NCBI GenBank assembly: GCA_023376005.1
Contig: CM042138.1
Span: 89,407,290 to 89,471,289, forward strand
Source: Doryteuthis pealeii
Lineage: Eukaryota > Mollusca > Cephalopoda > Myopsida > Loliginidae
Reading direction: 5' to 3'
Length of the DNA: 64,000 bases
The stretch's first letter is position 1. The number at the start of each line of letters is the position of its first letter. This document shows positions 55,035-64,000 of this stretch, piece by piece. Below the pieces are notes generated by a model. It made no database searches. It saw only the letters and a list, made by a program, of their open reading frames with translations, and was not told where the DNA came from. Made by a program: the position numbers and the translations under genes.

Positions 55035-55649
55035 ATCTATATATATAAAAGAATGTTTCAGCATGTACGTGTCGGCTTATAACACAGAAAAGAGATGTTA
55101 TTCAGATTTTAAATCTTGCATACAGCTTAATATCCTTATAACTAAGAAACACACCAAATTTAGTTACTGATTAAGTGATATAATTAATTAATTAAAAAAA
55201 ATCAACCGATTTGTTAAACTGTTTGCATGGCACTGCTGCTGCTGATAATTCAAATGTCTTACTTGGCTCTATTGTAAGCATTACTAGCTAATGTTAGTAA
55301 ACAAATTGCACCCTAATCAGTTCAGATCAGAATTTCTTGCATATTTCTGTCTCAATCTTAAAAATATTTATTTGATTAGGAAGAAAAAAAAAACCTTTCT
55401 AAATATGTAATTTGTATGTGTTTTATCCATTGAATTATTTTTTACTGCAAATCAAATATCAAAATAATAAATTGAACAAAAACATTTAATAACAACATTT
55501 TTTTATTAATACTTTTAGAATAAAATATATTCATTTTTGATCAGTATAACTAAAATCTTTTTTGAAAGAAACCATTCATGAAATAAGCATTATTAAATTA
55601 ATACACAAAATATTCCACCTACAAATAAGGTAATATTTAGTTATTAGCT

Positions 55650-55979
55650 TATTTGTTACTTTTAGGGGTCAAAAAAGGAAATAAATTCAACCAATATATT
55701 TTTATTACTTTAGAGGAGTTAAGAACTGAATTAAGAACTGGGCACAAGTTGGAAAAATATAAAGATTTACGAGAACAATGTGTCAGAAATGGATGGATAA
55801 CGGATGTATTTCCTATCGAAGTCGGATGCCAAGGATTTATTACCAACTCAACATTGGCATTTTTGACAAAACTTGGACTTTCTCCACCAGACAAGAGGAA
55901 ATACATCAAAAAGATCCAGGATAAAGCTCTAACCGCATCAGTGTGGATATGGCAATCCTACAATGTGACATCAAACTGA
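55650..55979 (+). pseudogene. ORF resembling a retroelement C-terminal tail
   Basis: An open frame of just over 100 codons ends in TGA at 55977-55979. It reads KLEKYKDLREQCVRNGW, then FPIEVGCQGFITNSTLAFL, KLGLSPPDKRKYIKKIQDK and ends SVWIWQSYNVTSN. The pattern EVGC.GF..ST...L..LG followed by W.W resembles C-terminal tails of retroelement polyproteins in animals; I cannot name the exact family. A pyrimidine-rich ATTTGTTACTTTTAG precedes it (to 55663), so it could also be a terminal exon. A diverged repeat of its first 90 bases lies at 56965-57055. Confidence 0.5.
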
Positions 55980-56449
55980 CAAAGTCTGGTGATATTATGA
56001 GATACTGCTGGAGCACTCTGAGTTAGTGGTAATGATACTTCAGCCCTGAAACCATGCCTGAACCCAGAGTCATCATCTGATGAAGGCTTTGTTGGTTGCA
56101 ATGCTACTGTGTAAATAGCAGTCATTGTATGAAGATTATTAAATAAGTCATATGTACAAAAGAGTTTTGGAGAAAGAAAAAAAAGAAATGAAAGCACAAT
56201 TATAAACCAAAAAAGGGTATTCTTAAGATAAACAAATATTATAATACACTAATTCTTAGCTTTGTTTATCATTAAATATTTAATAAATGAACAATTTACA
56301 TTCAAATGAATTAAAACAAGAAATTTTCCTCCTACAAATAAAGACATGTTAGCTGCTTGAATTTTACAACATGTCAACTCTTGTGTTATTTTATGTTGAA
56401 GTCATGTTTGTTTTATTTATTATTGTTGGGTATTCAAATTTAACTCATT

Positions 56450-56920
56450 TTTTATCTATTTACCCCATAGATGGGACTCTAACAGGTACTACCACTCTGG
56501 GTCAAAGTGGACCTTGGAGTAATGGTAATACAGGAGTAATCCACACTTCCAAAAGCTCCAGAATGGGAATCTCACCACTAGATGCAGTTTAATGTCATAC
56601 CCAAGACACTAAGACCCTCAGCAACTGCCTTTAAGCACATATATGATAAAAAGGAGTGATAGTTTGCCATAAGAACAATACAGTCAGGACAATCATATAG
56701 GTGCTAGAGCTTGATGGGACCAGCCAATTGACCAGGACATGAGCCTCTCTGACCACCTGTTTAGCCCAAGTAAGGATCAAAGTGGAATTTAGCATGTCAT
56801 GGATTGCACAGCCAGCAAGATTCCATCCATAAGCAACAAAGGTCACCACCAGCCTAAAGGAGGCCCAATTGGAACAAGATCTTACTCCTGTATTATACAG
56901 CCCCAGCCAACAGAGCTAAA
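56450..56920 (-). repeat. Family D repeat, inverted
   Basis: GGGACTCTAACAGGTAC, CACTCTGGGTCAAAGTGG, TAATGTCATACCCAAGACAC, CAAGTAAGGATCAAAG and CTTACTCCTGTATTATACAG follow the inverted copy at 46880-47510. Confidence 0.8.
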
Positions 56921-56964
56921 TAAATAAGGACACATGTTTAATACCTAGCTCCTTTTAATTATTA

Positions 56965-57055
56965 CATTTTTAGGGGTAATAAAGAAAATAAATCAAACAA
57001 AATTATTTTTATCACTTTAACACAAGCAACTAAGAACTGAATTTAAGTTTTTGTC
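56965..57055 (+). repeat. Second copy of the ORF-leading sequence
   Basis: ATTTTTAGGGGTAATAAAG then AATAAATCAAACAAAATTATT match 55655-55745 (CTTTTAGGGGTC, AATAAATTCAACC, TATTTTTATTACTTT), including a shared AACTAAGAACTGAATT block. The coding part of the ORF is not repeated. Confidence 0.7.
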
Positions 57056-57716
57056 ATACATGCAAAAAAGTTTTCAAGAAAAAATGTTTCAAAACAGTCA
57101 AGCTTAAGAAAATAATTTTTTAAGCAATATTTTGAATGTAAAAAAAAAAAAATTTTTTTAATTCCTAAAATAAAGAAACATTGTACTATACCAATTCTCG
57201 GTGATTTTTAAAATTGATAAATCATTTTCCTCCTGTTTTCTCTTTCTCACTCACTCTCTTGTGTTCCTAATTTCTTTTTTAGTCGGGTACTTTTGCTAGT
57301 CTATTATAATATTAAATCTCAGCAGCTGTTTGCATGGAAAATAATTATTAGTAAAATGAGATATTTTAGCATAATCTTTTCTATAAGGTACCAATAGTTT
57401 TTACTTTCATGTGAAATTGGATTTCAGTTGATTCAACTATCAAAAGCAAAGTTATGGCTACTTTTTGGGTATCCCAACCTGGAAAAAAGCAGATCTTACA
57501 CAAAACCCCACAATTATCTCCCTTTTTTTTTTTCGCTCATTCAAACTATTTTAGAAAAACTTTGCAAAAATATTTTTATTTTGAAACTCTTTTACATTTA
57601 ATTTTGTATATTTTATAAAAAAAAAAGATTACTGCATGGAAAAATATCTATATTTATATACTGTTAGATGTGATGCTATTACCCAGACCCAAGCAATGCC
57701 AGGTAGACCTTCTAGT

Positions 57717-58019
57717 ATTTACAAATAATTAATATGAATGATATAAGATGTACTTAAAAACAAAATTCTATGAGATACTTTTGACCCTAATTTAATCACA
57801 TAGACTTTGATAATTTTAGAAACTCTTTACAATTATCTCCAAATTTTGGATGAAAAAATATGTGCCATTAAACTTCAAGGAAAGAAAGATTAATTTATTT
57901 TCATAACACTTGTTATTTTCTTTTTCTTTTAAATAAGAATCTGTATTATGTCAGGTATTTCTACTTGTTAAGTTCAAAATAGCACAAAAATTTTAGTATA
58001 ACAAAACATCAACTATAAA
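57717..58019. other. Non-coding stretch
   Basis: AT-rich, nothing recognised. Confidence 0.5.
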
Positions 58020-58621
58020 TCTTATTATAATGGAGATTGTGTTTGTCTGTCTGTAACCAAAACTATATCACTAAAGTCACAATTCCTTTAGTTATTTTCG
58101 TCACATTCTCCATGATCTTATTTTATTCAAACCTCTATTATTAATAAAATTGTTTTACATTATCAATACTGTTAACCAAATCTACATACTAATAACATGC
58201 AATATCAGTTTACAGCAGGAATGGGGAGGCTAATTTGCATATTGATATTAAAAATTTGATTTTATTAAATATGTGCTTAGTATCATTGATTTCTAATTGT
58301 TTGGTTTTATTTCAATAACTATGAGCAAAAATCTTGGGGATATATCTTAAAAGAAATCCATTAATAAGAGGAAATAACAGTAATTTTATTCTTTGCTTCC
58401 TATTTTAACTAAATAGTTAAATTAGGAAAATCTATCACTAAAAAATGGGAGTGATGGAAGAGTAAGTTTCAGTTGTTTTAGTTTTTGATTATACCCCCCC
58501 TCTGTTTCAAATCTTTTTATCTGCATTCTTATTTAGTTTAATTATCCTTTCTAATTTAATATAATATTTTATTACATTAAAACTTAAATACTTGCACCTG
58601 GAGGGTGCATATATTTGCTAG
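58020..58621 (+). mobile_element. Non-autonomous Helitron
   Basis: A at 58019, then TCTTATTATAATGGAGATTG; 3' end TATTTGCTAG at 58612-58621, then T. A hairpin GCACC/GGTGC (58594-58608) precedes the CTAG by 9 bases. It matches 30560-31170 (inverted) along its length. There is no helicase. The partial copy at 62638-62815 shares the first 180 bases. Confidence 0.95.
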
Positions 58622-58980
58622 TAGTTCTAATAAATAAAATATATGCTTATTTTCTATTCATCATAGATTCTAAGCATAATACTGGATTTGAAAACTGATA
58701 CTTTTAATTCTAATGTTAATTAAGTATTTTATTTATTCAACCATCATTTCTTTTTTTAGGAACAAATGTTAATCTAAGATATTTATTAACTTTATGCTTT
58801 AATCTCTTCAATGTCACATGAAATAGCTTAATATAAACTTACAGCAGTTTTACAAACAGAGATTAGGCAGGATGGTCCAAAAATATGCTTTTTACTTCAA
58901 TCTAATTTTAGACATTTTTAAATAAATATTGCGCATAAAGTGTTTTTGCACAATCTAGTTTTAAAAAAACTATATAGTAA
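58622..58980. other. Non-coding stretch
   Basis: AT-rich, nothing recognised. Confidence 0.5.
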
Positions 58981-59395
58981 CAAGATCATCATCATCATCA
59001 TCATCAGGTATCAGTGCTTCTGTACAGCTGCACCACCTGGACCCTAACGACGCAACTAGAGAATAAACTAGATGTGAGCTGCACAAGAATGCTGCGTGCA
59101 ATCCTAAAGAAAACATGGAAACAACACCCCATGAAAAAACAACTGTATGACCACCTGCCCCATATCACCCAAACCATCAGAGTAAGACATGCAGGACACT
59201 GCTGGAGAAGCAAGGACAAACTCATAAGTGACACCCTCCTGTGGAAGCCAGCACATGGGCATGCCAGTGTGGGCCAGCGAATAAAGATGTACATTGACCA
59301 GCTCTGTGTGAATACTGGATGCTGTGTAGAGGACCTGCCGAGAATGATGAGTGATAGGTACAGATGGAGAGAGAGAGAGAGAGAGAGAGTAACAA
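58981..59395 (+). pseudogene. RTE-like LINE, C-terminal coding fragment
   Basis: The 128-codon frame 59014-59400 is uninterrupted: MLLYSCTTWTLTTQLENKLD, RMLRAILKKTWKQHPMKKQL, then HAGHCWRSKDKLISDTLLWK and YIDQLCVNTGCC. It is the least damaged C-terminal copy in the window. The left edge is an (ATC)n tract (58986-59006) and the right edge a (GA)n tract (59367-59391). The frame starts inside the protein, so it is a fragment, not a gene. Confidence 0.85.
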
Positions 59396-59469
59396 GATAA
59401 CCAATTAGTATTTACAATTTAGTCAATAGTTTAATCCACAACTGACTTATGCTGCTCTTCTCAATTGAA

Positions 59470-60485
59470 GTCATCTGACCTGAAGTAAACAAAATCTTTA
59501 GGAAAAATCAAAATGGGTTCTGTAAAAATTGATCTACAATTTCTTAGATTCTGACCATTCATCGACTTACGGCAACACTTTTGATAGATTTCTTCAAGGC
59601 ATTTGACTCCATACACAGAGGAAAAAGGGAGCAAATACTACTAGCATATGGTCTCCTCAAAGGAAAGAAAGAGGCTTCATGCTAAAAAAGCAAGAAACCA
59701 GCAAAATCCTGCAGAAACTATTACAGATGCAGACTATGCAGATGATCTGGGGATTCTCATAAATACACCTGCACACACTGAATCACTGCTGCATAGCCTA
59801 GAGAAGGCAGCAAGAGGCATTGGCCTTTATGTGAACTCAGATAAAACAGAGTTCATGTGTCTTAAATAAGATGGAGACTGGATGGTAAACCTCTCAAATT
59901 AGTAGATCAGTTCACATACTTAGGTGGTAATATCTCGTCTACAGAATGCGATGTGAATATATGCATAGGAAAGGCATGAACTGTTATAGACAGATTGTTG
60001 ATGATATGAAAATCTGATCTCTCTGATAGAATAACGTGGGAATTCTTCCAAGCTATAGTCATGTCAGTGCTATTGTATGGCTACATTACTTGGACTCTAA
60101 CAAAATGTTTAGAAATAAAGCTACATGAGAACTACATAAGGATGCAGCAAGCCCTCCGAAACAAATCTCAGAAACACCACCCCATAAAAAAAGCAATTGT
60201 CCAGGAATTACCTCCTATCACACAAACCATCCAAGTAAGATGAACAAGACATGCTGGACACTGCTGGAGAAGAAGCAATGAATTCATTAGTGATGTTCTG
60301 TGGACAACTACACATGAATGTACCAGTGTAGGCTGACCAGAAGAAATGTACATCAATCAGCTGTGTGGATTCTGGATGCTGTATGGAAGACCTGCAAGTA
60401 GTGCTAACTGATAGAGATGGTTGATGAGAGGGCATCATGAGAATCCAGTCTGTCAGTGCAACCTGATCATAATGATGATGAGATG
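59470..60485 (+). pseudogene. RTE-like LINE, reverse transcriptase to 3' end, degraded
   Basis: Order on the plus strand: LIDFFKAFDSIHRG (motif A) near 59585; TDADYADDLGILINTPAHTE with YADD at 59735-59746 (motif C); HSLEKAARGIGLYVNSDKTE; then LLYGYITWTLTKCLE near 60075 and NKSQKHHPIKK near 60160. The stretch between motifs A and C is shorter than in the 24608-26590 element, so motif B is deleted. The 3' end has GATGATGAG near 60473-60481. Several frameshifts. Confidence 0.85.
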
Positions 60486-60594
60486 ACTCATGAACATGTT
60501 GAATTTCCATTATAACTTCAATCCGTGATGAAATTGATGCTTCTCTGTTATGAGAAATGTTTGGTTTTTTCCTTCTCTTATACTAATATTAAAG

Positions 60595-60735
60595 ATCCCA
60601 GTATGCCCTACTATTTACTCATAGATCGAGTGAGAAGAGCTGGATTCATGCCTTTGCAAAGGACATTAGCATAATTGTAAAATGAAAGCAGCCTGGTCCA
60701 GGGTTCTATGTTGATACCGGTCATGTGACTTACCC
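60595..60735 (-). repeat. SINE family B, partial
   Basis: GCCCTACTATTTACTCATAG, GATTCATGCCTTTGC and AGCAGCCTGGTCCAGG blocks on the plus strand are the family B body, inverted. Confidence 0.7.
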
Positions 60736-60879
60736 CTCCATATATATGATTTAAATACAAATAAACAAATTCTATTAATTTTTCATTTTAGAGAAAAGTG
60801 AAGAATTTTAATTAGGATTTCATAATTATCATTATCTCAGCAACAGGGTTCTTTAAAAAAAAACATTCAACATGATATA

Positions 60880-61430
60880 CAAGGTATGTCAGAAAAGTTC
60901 TAGGTTAATCGCATTCTTCAATGTGAGGGGCATCATCCACTGCAAATTCTTGCCACAGGGCCAGACAATCAACCAACATGTTTACAAAGAGATACTGTGG
61001 CATTTGCTTCATTCAGTGCACGAGAAGAGGTGAAAGATGGAGCAGGACAACTTGTGGGTGCTTCACTATGAAAACACACCTGCACACACTGCCCTGAGTA
61101 TCAGAGAGTTCCTGGCCCAGAAACATCACTATGCTGGAGCAACCTCCCTTACTCACCTGACCTGGCTCCATGTGATTTTTTCCTCTTCCCCAAGCTCAAG
61201 GGGATCATCAAGGAACCTGTTTTGAGGATGTGCATGACATCAAAAAGGCTGTGACAACAGAGCTACAGATAATCCCGGAAGAATCTTTCCAGGGGTGCAT
61301 GTAAGTATAGCAGAGAGGGATGGGAAAGTGCATTAGACTCCAGGGGAACTACTTTGAAGGGTATAACTTGTAGCTTGTATTTGAAATAAACTTTTTTAAC
61401 ACCAGTCCTGGAATTTTCTGACATACCTTG
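60880..61430 (+). mobile_element. Mariner transposon deletion derivative, 551 bp
   Basis: TA at 60878 and 61431. Left end CAAGGTATGTCAGAAAAGTT, right end complementary (AATTTTCTGACATACCTTG). Both inverted ends and the TA duplication are present, so the boundaries are exact. The N-terminal part of the transposase is deleted. Confidence 0.95.
60907..61385 (+). pseudogene. Mariner transposase remnant
   Basis: IAFFNVRGIIHCKFLPQGQT and NQHVYKEILWHLLH, then a stop, then DNLWVLHYENTPAHTALSIR (second catalytic region, HHDNAPAHT in related elements, here HYENTPAHT). After a frameshift, PPYSPDLAP-type sequence near 61145-61175 (third catalytic region) and an IPEESFQGC block near 61273-61299. The HHDN to HYEN change removes the key aspartate. 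Inactive. Confidence 0.9.
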
Positions 61431-62637
61431 TAGACATAAACCAAATTATCATTTAATTGAAATTTGAACTGGAAATTATCTTATTCTCTAAGAAGATTTT
61501 AAGTATATTGCTATAATAAAAATGTTGCTATGAGGTGTTTTTTTTTTTACAAGAATATGGTTATATTATATATATATATATATGACAATGTGAACCTATT
61601 ATGTTATTATGACAATGGTCCATGTTTATATTGATGTAAGAAGTAAAGGAATCTAATTAGCATTGCATAGTTATTTCTGTTCTCACTGGTTTGAAAAGTC
61701 CTCCTCGGGTGCATTGGTCATATGTGGCTGTTGACACAGAGTACAATAGGTGGTTGACTTGCAATCATGATGATAGCTGCTATTCATTCACAAGTATAAT
61801 GAAAATTTTAGTAATATATTGATATATAACTTATATGAAGCTTGTTAACAATAATAGAATGAAATCAAGACAATTGTAGCATTTGTCTTTGTATTTTTTA
61901 TACTTTCTCATCTATGTGCTGTATCTGATAATAAAAAAAAATACTGGTGAATCCCCAAGGATTACTAGATACATTATATACACCCGAGGAAGACTAAAGA
62001 ACACATTAACCAAACTACACTATGATTAAAACAACAAAGATGAATATAAGAGTGTGAATAATGTAGAGGGATGAAAATAGAGTAGTTATGCCCAAGAAAA
62101 CACCAATCCTGAAACAAGAAATGTAATGCTGGAATACACCCAAAAATAGCACATATGTTGGTAAGCATGAGGAGGTAAGCACTGTCAAACTGAAAGAGTA
62201 AGATGCACTCTTTGTGAGTTATATATAACATAGTTGATCTTATTAAGAAAGACTTACTGACCCATTAAAAACCAAAAGAAAATCTGTACAATAATTTCTA
62301 CCTTTCATCTGTTTAATATTTAACAACATCTACTTATTGTTTTCTTGCTAAGTTCTTCAATAACATGTTGGTGATTCTAATCTCATTTTGTTACAGTGTT
62401 CCAATGCAACTTAGATAAGATTGCATATATTTTCCACTAAGTGTAGAACAATTAGACTTGCATAGTTTGTAAATCGCATACAGAGAGCTATCTTTTCACT
62501 AAGTTTCAGTTAAATAGGTTTTGTAATAGACAAATATAAAGCCAAATAACATTTTTTAAAAGAAACATAAAATTCCAGGTCACTGGCAAATTTTGGCACA
62601 GAAAGTTGTTGATTGTTTATTATTATGTCCACATATA
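61431..62637. other. Non-coding stretch with a TA microsatellite at 61564-61583
   Basis: No supported exon. The minus-strand frame 61974-62231 has no recognisable content. Confidence 0.5.
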
Positions 62638-62815
62638 TCTTATTATAATGGAGTTTCTGTGTTTGTCTGTCTTTAACCAAAACTATATCACTACTCAAGT
62701 CAGAATTCCCTTTAGATAATTATGTCACATTCTCCATGATTTTATTTTTATTAAGACCTCAATTACTAATAAAATTGCTTTACATGATTAATACAGTTGA
62801 TCATATCTACATACA
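62638..62815 (+). mobile_element. Helitron, 5' fragment
   Basis: TCTTATTATAATGGAGTTTC and TTTGTCTGTCTTTAACC match the 5' end of the 58020-58621 copy for about 180 bases. A at 62637 precedes TC. The 3' end is missing, because the match stops just before the tandem array. Confidence 0.85.
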
Positions 62816-62834
62816 AGATATTTACGATGTACCC

Positions 62835-63560
62835 CACATGTATGGGTTAGGCACAAGGCCCTATTAATGTGGGATCACCCACAAGCCGTTTTGATGCATT
62901 GATCCCATTGGCATTCACCCTCAAGGGGGACGCATCAGGCACTGGGCAATAAATACAGCCCTGCCCCTTTAAATCAATGATGTTAACTTGTACAGTCCAG
63001 GGCTGAAACCAGAGTTAGAGGTATTTGCCTCTCATCCCACTTATGAGGGTGTGACACAAGGACATTTTTATGTGGCTCCACCCACAAAACGAAACTCATG
63101 GGTGGTAGGCACAAAAAAAAATGTGTTGATCCCATCAGCATTCCCCCTCAAGGCATTGGGCAATAAACCTAGCCCTGCCCCATTAAATCAAGGGGGCGGG
63201 TGTTTTCTGGAGAGATGGCCCCCTGGGATCAACGATGTTAACTTGTATGGCCCAGGGCCGAAGCCACTGGACCCCCCAGTTGAAACCGGAGTCAGAGGTA
63301 TTTGCCTCTCCTCCCACTTATGAGGGTGTGACACAAGGACATTTTTATGTTGGTTCACCCACAAGCCGAAGCTCATGAGTGGTAGGCACAAAAAATGACT
63401 TGATCCCGTCGGCATTCAACCTCAAAGGGGCACCTCAGACACTGGGCAATAAACCCAGTCCTACCCCTTTAAATCAAGGGGGCAGGTATTACCTGGGAGG
63501 ATTGCCCCCTGGGATCAATGATGATAAATTGTAAAGTCCAGCAGACGAAGCTCACTGGTA
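62835..63560 (-). repeat. Tandem array of the family E repeat
   Basis: Three head-to-tail units of about 250-285 bases. Landmarks recur: ACTTATGAGGGTGTGACACA at 63039 and 63316, GGGCAATAAA near 62945, 63159 and 63445, and GATGTTAACTTGTA (diverged in the last) near 62980, 63233 and 63518. The region is visibly less AT-rich than the rest. A single copy lies at 9950-10210. tRNA-like signals are in the minus strand. Confidence 0.9.
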
Positions 63561-64000
63561 AAAGAAATAATATGACCTTACACAGTTACCGCCCCTTAAC
63601 CATCGCCTGATAAGAGATCTTGTGTGATTGGTTAAAGGCCATTGTTGGCTACCAATTAAAACATATAAAACACATATCATTAGGCTTAGCTTGGCCGACA
63701 AACTTTCGAAGATTGAAGAAATTAATCTTCCCCTTTCGATGCTACAGCCATCACTATTGTATGTGCTTTTGAAGCTAGCTACAACAAGGGCCAGTGACAA
63801 CATTAAAGTCAAACTTAACTCAAGCTAAGCAAGAGACGCTCACCTCTTCTATACAAGTGACAAGATAAGTTACACAAGCACATTATTTTGCAACCTACAC
63901 TCTACACTTTGTATACCTACACTTTGCATGCTGATAACACATTTGTATACCACACACACATTTTTTTGTATATCACACATTACATATTTGTATATTGCAC
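63561..64000 (+). other. Possible promoter or LTR-like region
   Basis: Contains a TATA-like ACATATAAAACAC at 63661-63673 followed by ATTAGGCTTAGCTTGGCC. The open frame 63628-63828 has no recognised domain. The end of the window is CA-rich (near 63951-63958). It could be the start of an LTR element or a unique promoter; nothing decides. Confidence 0.3.

Larger units (their letters stand above)
55036..57715 (+). mobile_element. Possible Helitron-like element, 2.7 kb
   Basis: It starts TCTATATATATAAAAGAATG after A at 55035. It may end at CTAG (57712-57715), before T, where CAAGCAATGCCAGGTAG gives a degraded hairpin. A second CTAG before T at 57296-57299, preceded by GTCGGGTACTTTTG, could be the true end instead. 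Inside are a retroelement-tail-like ORF (55664-55979) and an inverted family D repeat (56450-56920). The ends fit, but the pairing of these two ends is inference. Confidence 0.4.

Noticed and set aside
62988..63323. 111-codon open frame
   Set aside because: It lies in the family E tandem array and repeats with it. The same peptide words recur after one unit (for example LSSHL against ASHPT contexts), as expected from a repeat.
63561..64000. LTR of a retrovirus-like element
   Set aside because: A TATA-like box alone is not enough. No primer-binding site, polypurine tract, paired LTR or gag/pol sequence is visible before the window ends.

Overview
This window looks like intergenic or intronic DNA from an animal genome, most likely a coleoid cephalopod (octopus or squid type). 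The sequence is strongly AT-rich, has no long open reading frames, is full of (TA)n microsatellites and contains a 10-N assembly gap at 45673-45682. It is packed with tRNA-headed SINEs, RTE-like LINE fragments, mariner/Tc1 debris, hAT derivatives and Helitrons. The species assignment is an inference from this repeat mixture; no single host gene proves it.

Host gene content is minimal. The best candidate is an 81-bp phase 0-0 internal exon at 2750-2830 with textbook splice sites, possibly followed by a 42-bp in-frame exon at 6001-6042. I do not recognise the protein. Everything else that encodes protein is transposon-derived and broken. The largest piece is an RTE-like LINE on the minus strand (24608-26590) with recognisable reverse transcriptase motifs. 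Other LINE pieces lie at 1674-2035, 8090-8570, 29980-30545, 31490-31960, 32100-33020, 51290-51570, 58981-59395 and 59470-60485. Mariner transposase remnants are at 3229-3875, 10755-10920, 18760-19060, 35110-35450, 53100-53400 and 60907-61385. A hAT C-terminal tail is at 29328-29498.

Layout. 0-11 kb: SINEs, the exon, an internally deleted mariner inside a (TA)n tract, and a foldback element inserted in a 550-bp repeat. 11-24 kb: mariner-type MITEs in TA arrays, two copies of a MITE with 6-bp target duplications, a nested mariner, a repeat flanked by a 119-bp direct duplication, and a near-perfect 339-bp palindrome. 24-36 kb: the main LINE, SINEs, a hAT deletion derivative with a perfect 8-bp target duplication, a Helitron and two more copies of the 6-bp-duplication MITE. 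36-53 kb: a MITE with about 80-bp terminal repeats, a short Helitron, a microRNA-like hairpin, many SINEs and a 29-bp minisatellite. 53-64 kb: mariner and LINE remnants, Helitrons, a retroelement-tail-like ORF and a tandem array of a roughly 270-bp repeat.

The useful biology here is transposon structure: several elements carry clean target duplications, so their boundaries can be fixed to the base. The strongest candidates for something undescribed are the hairpin at 42279-42336, the palindrome at 22884-23222, the MITE family with 6-bp duplications, and the SINE families that share one 3' tail. All coordinates of repeats without target duplications are approximate, because they were set by eye.
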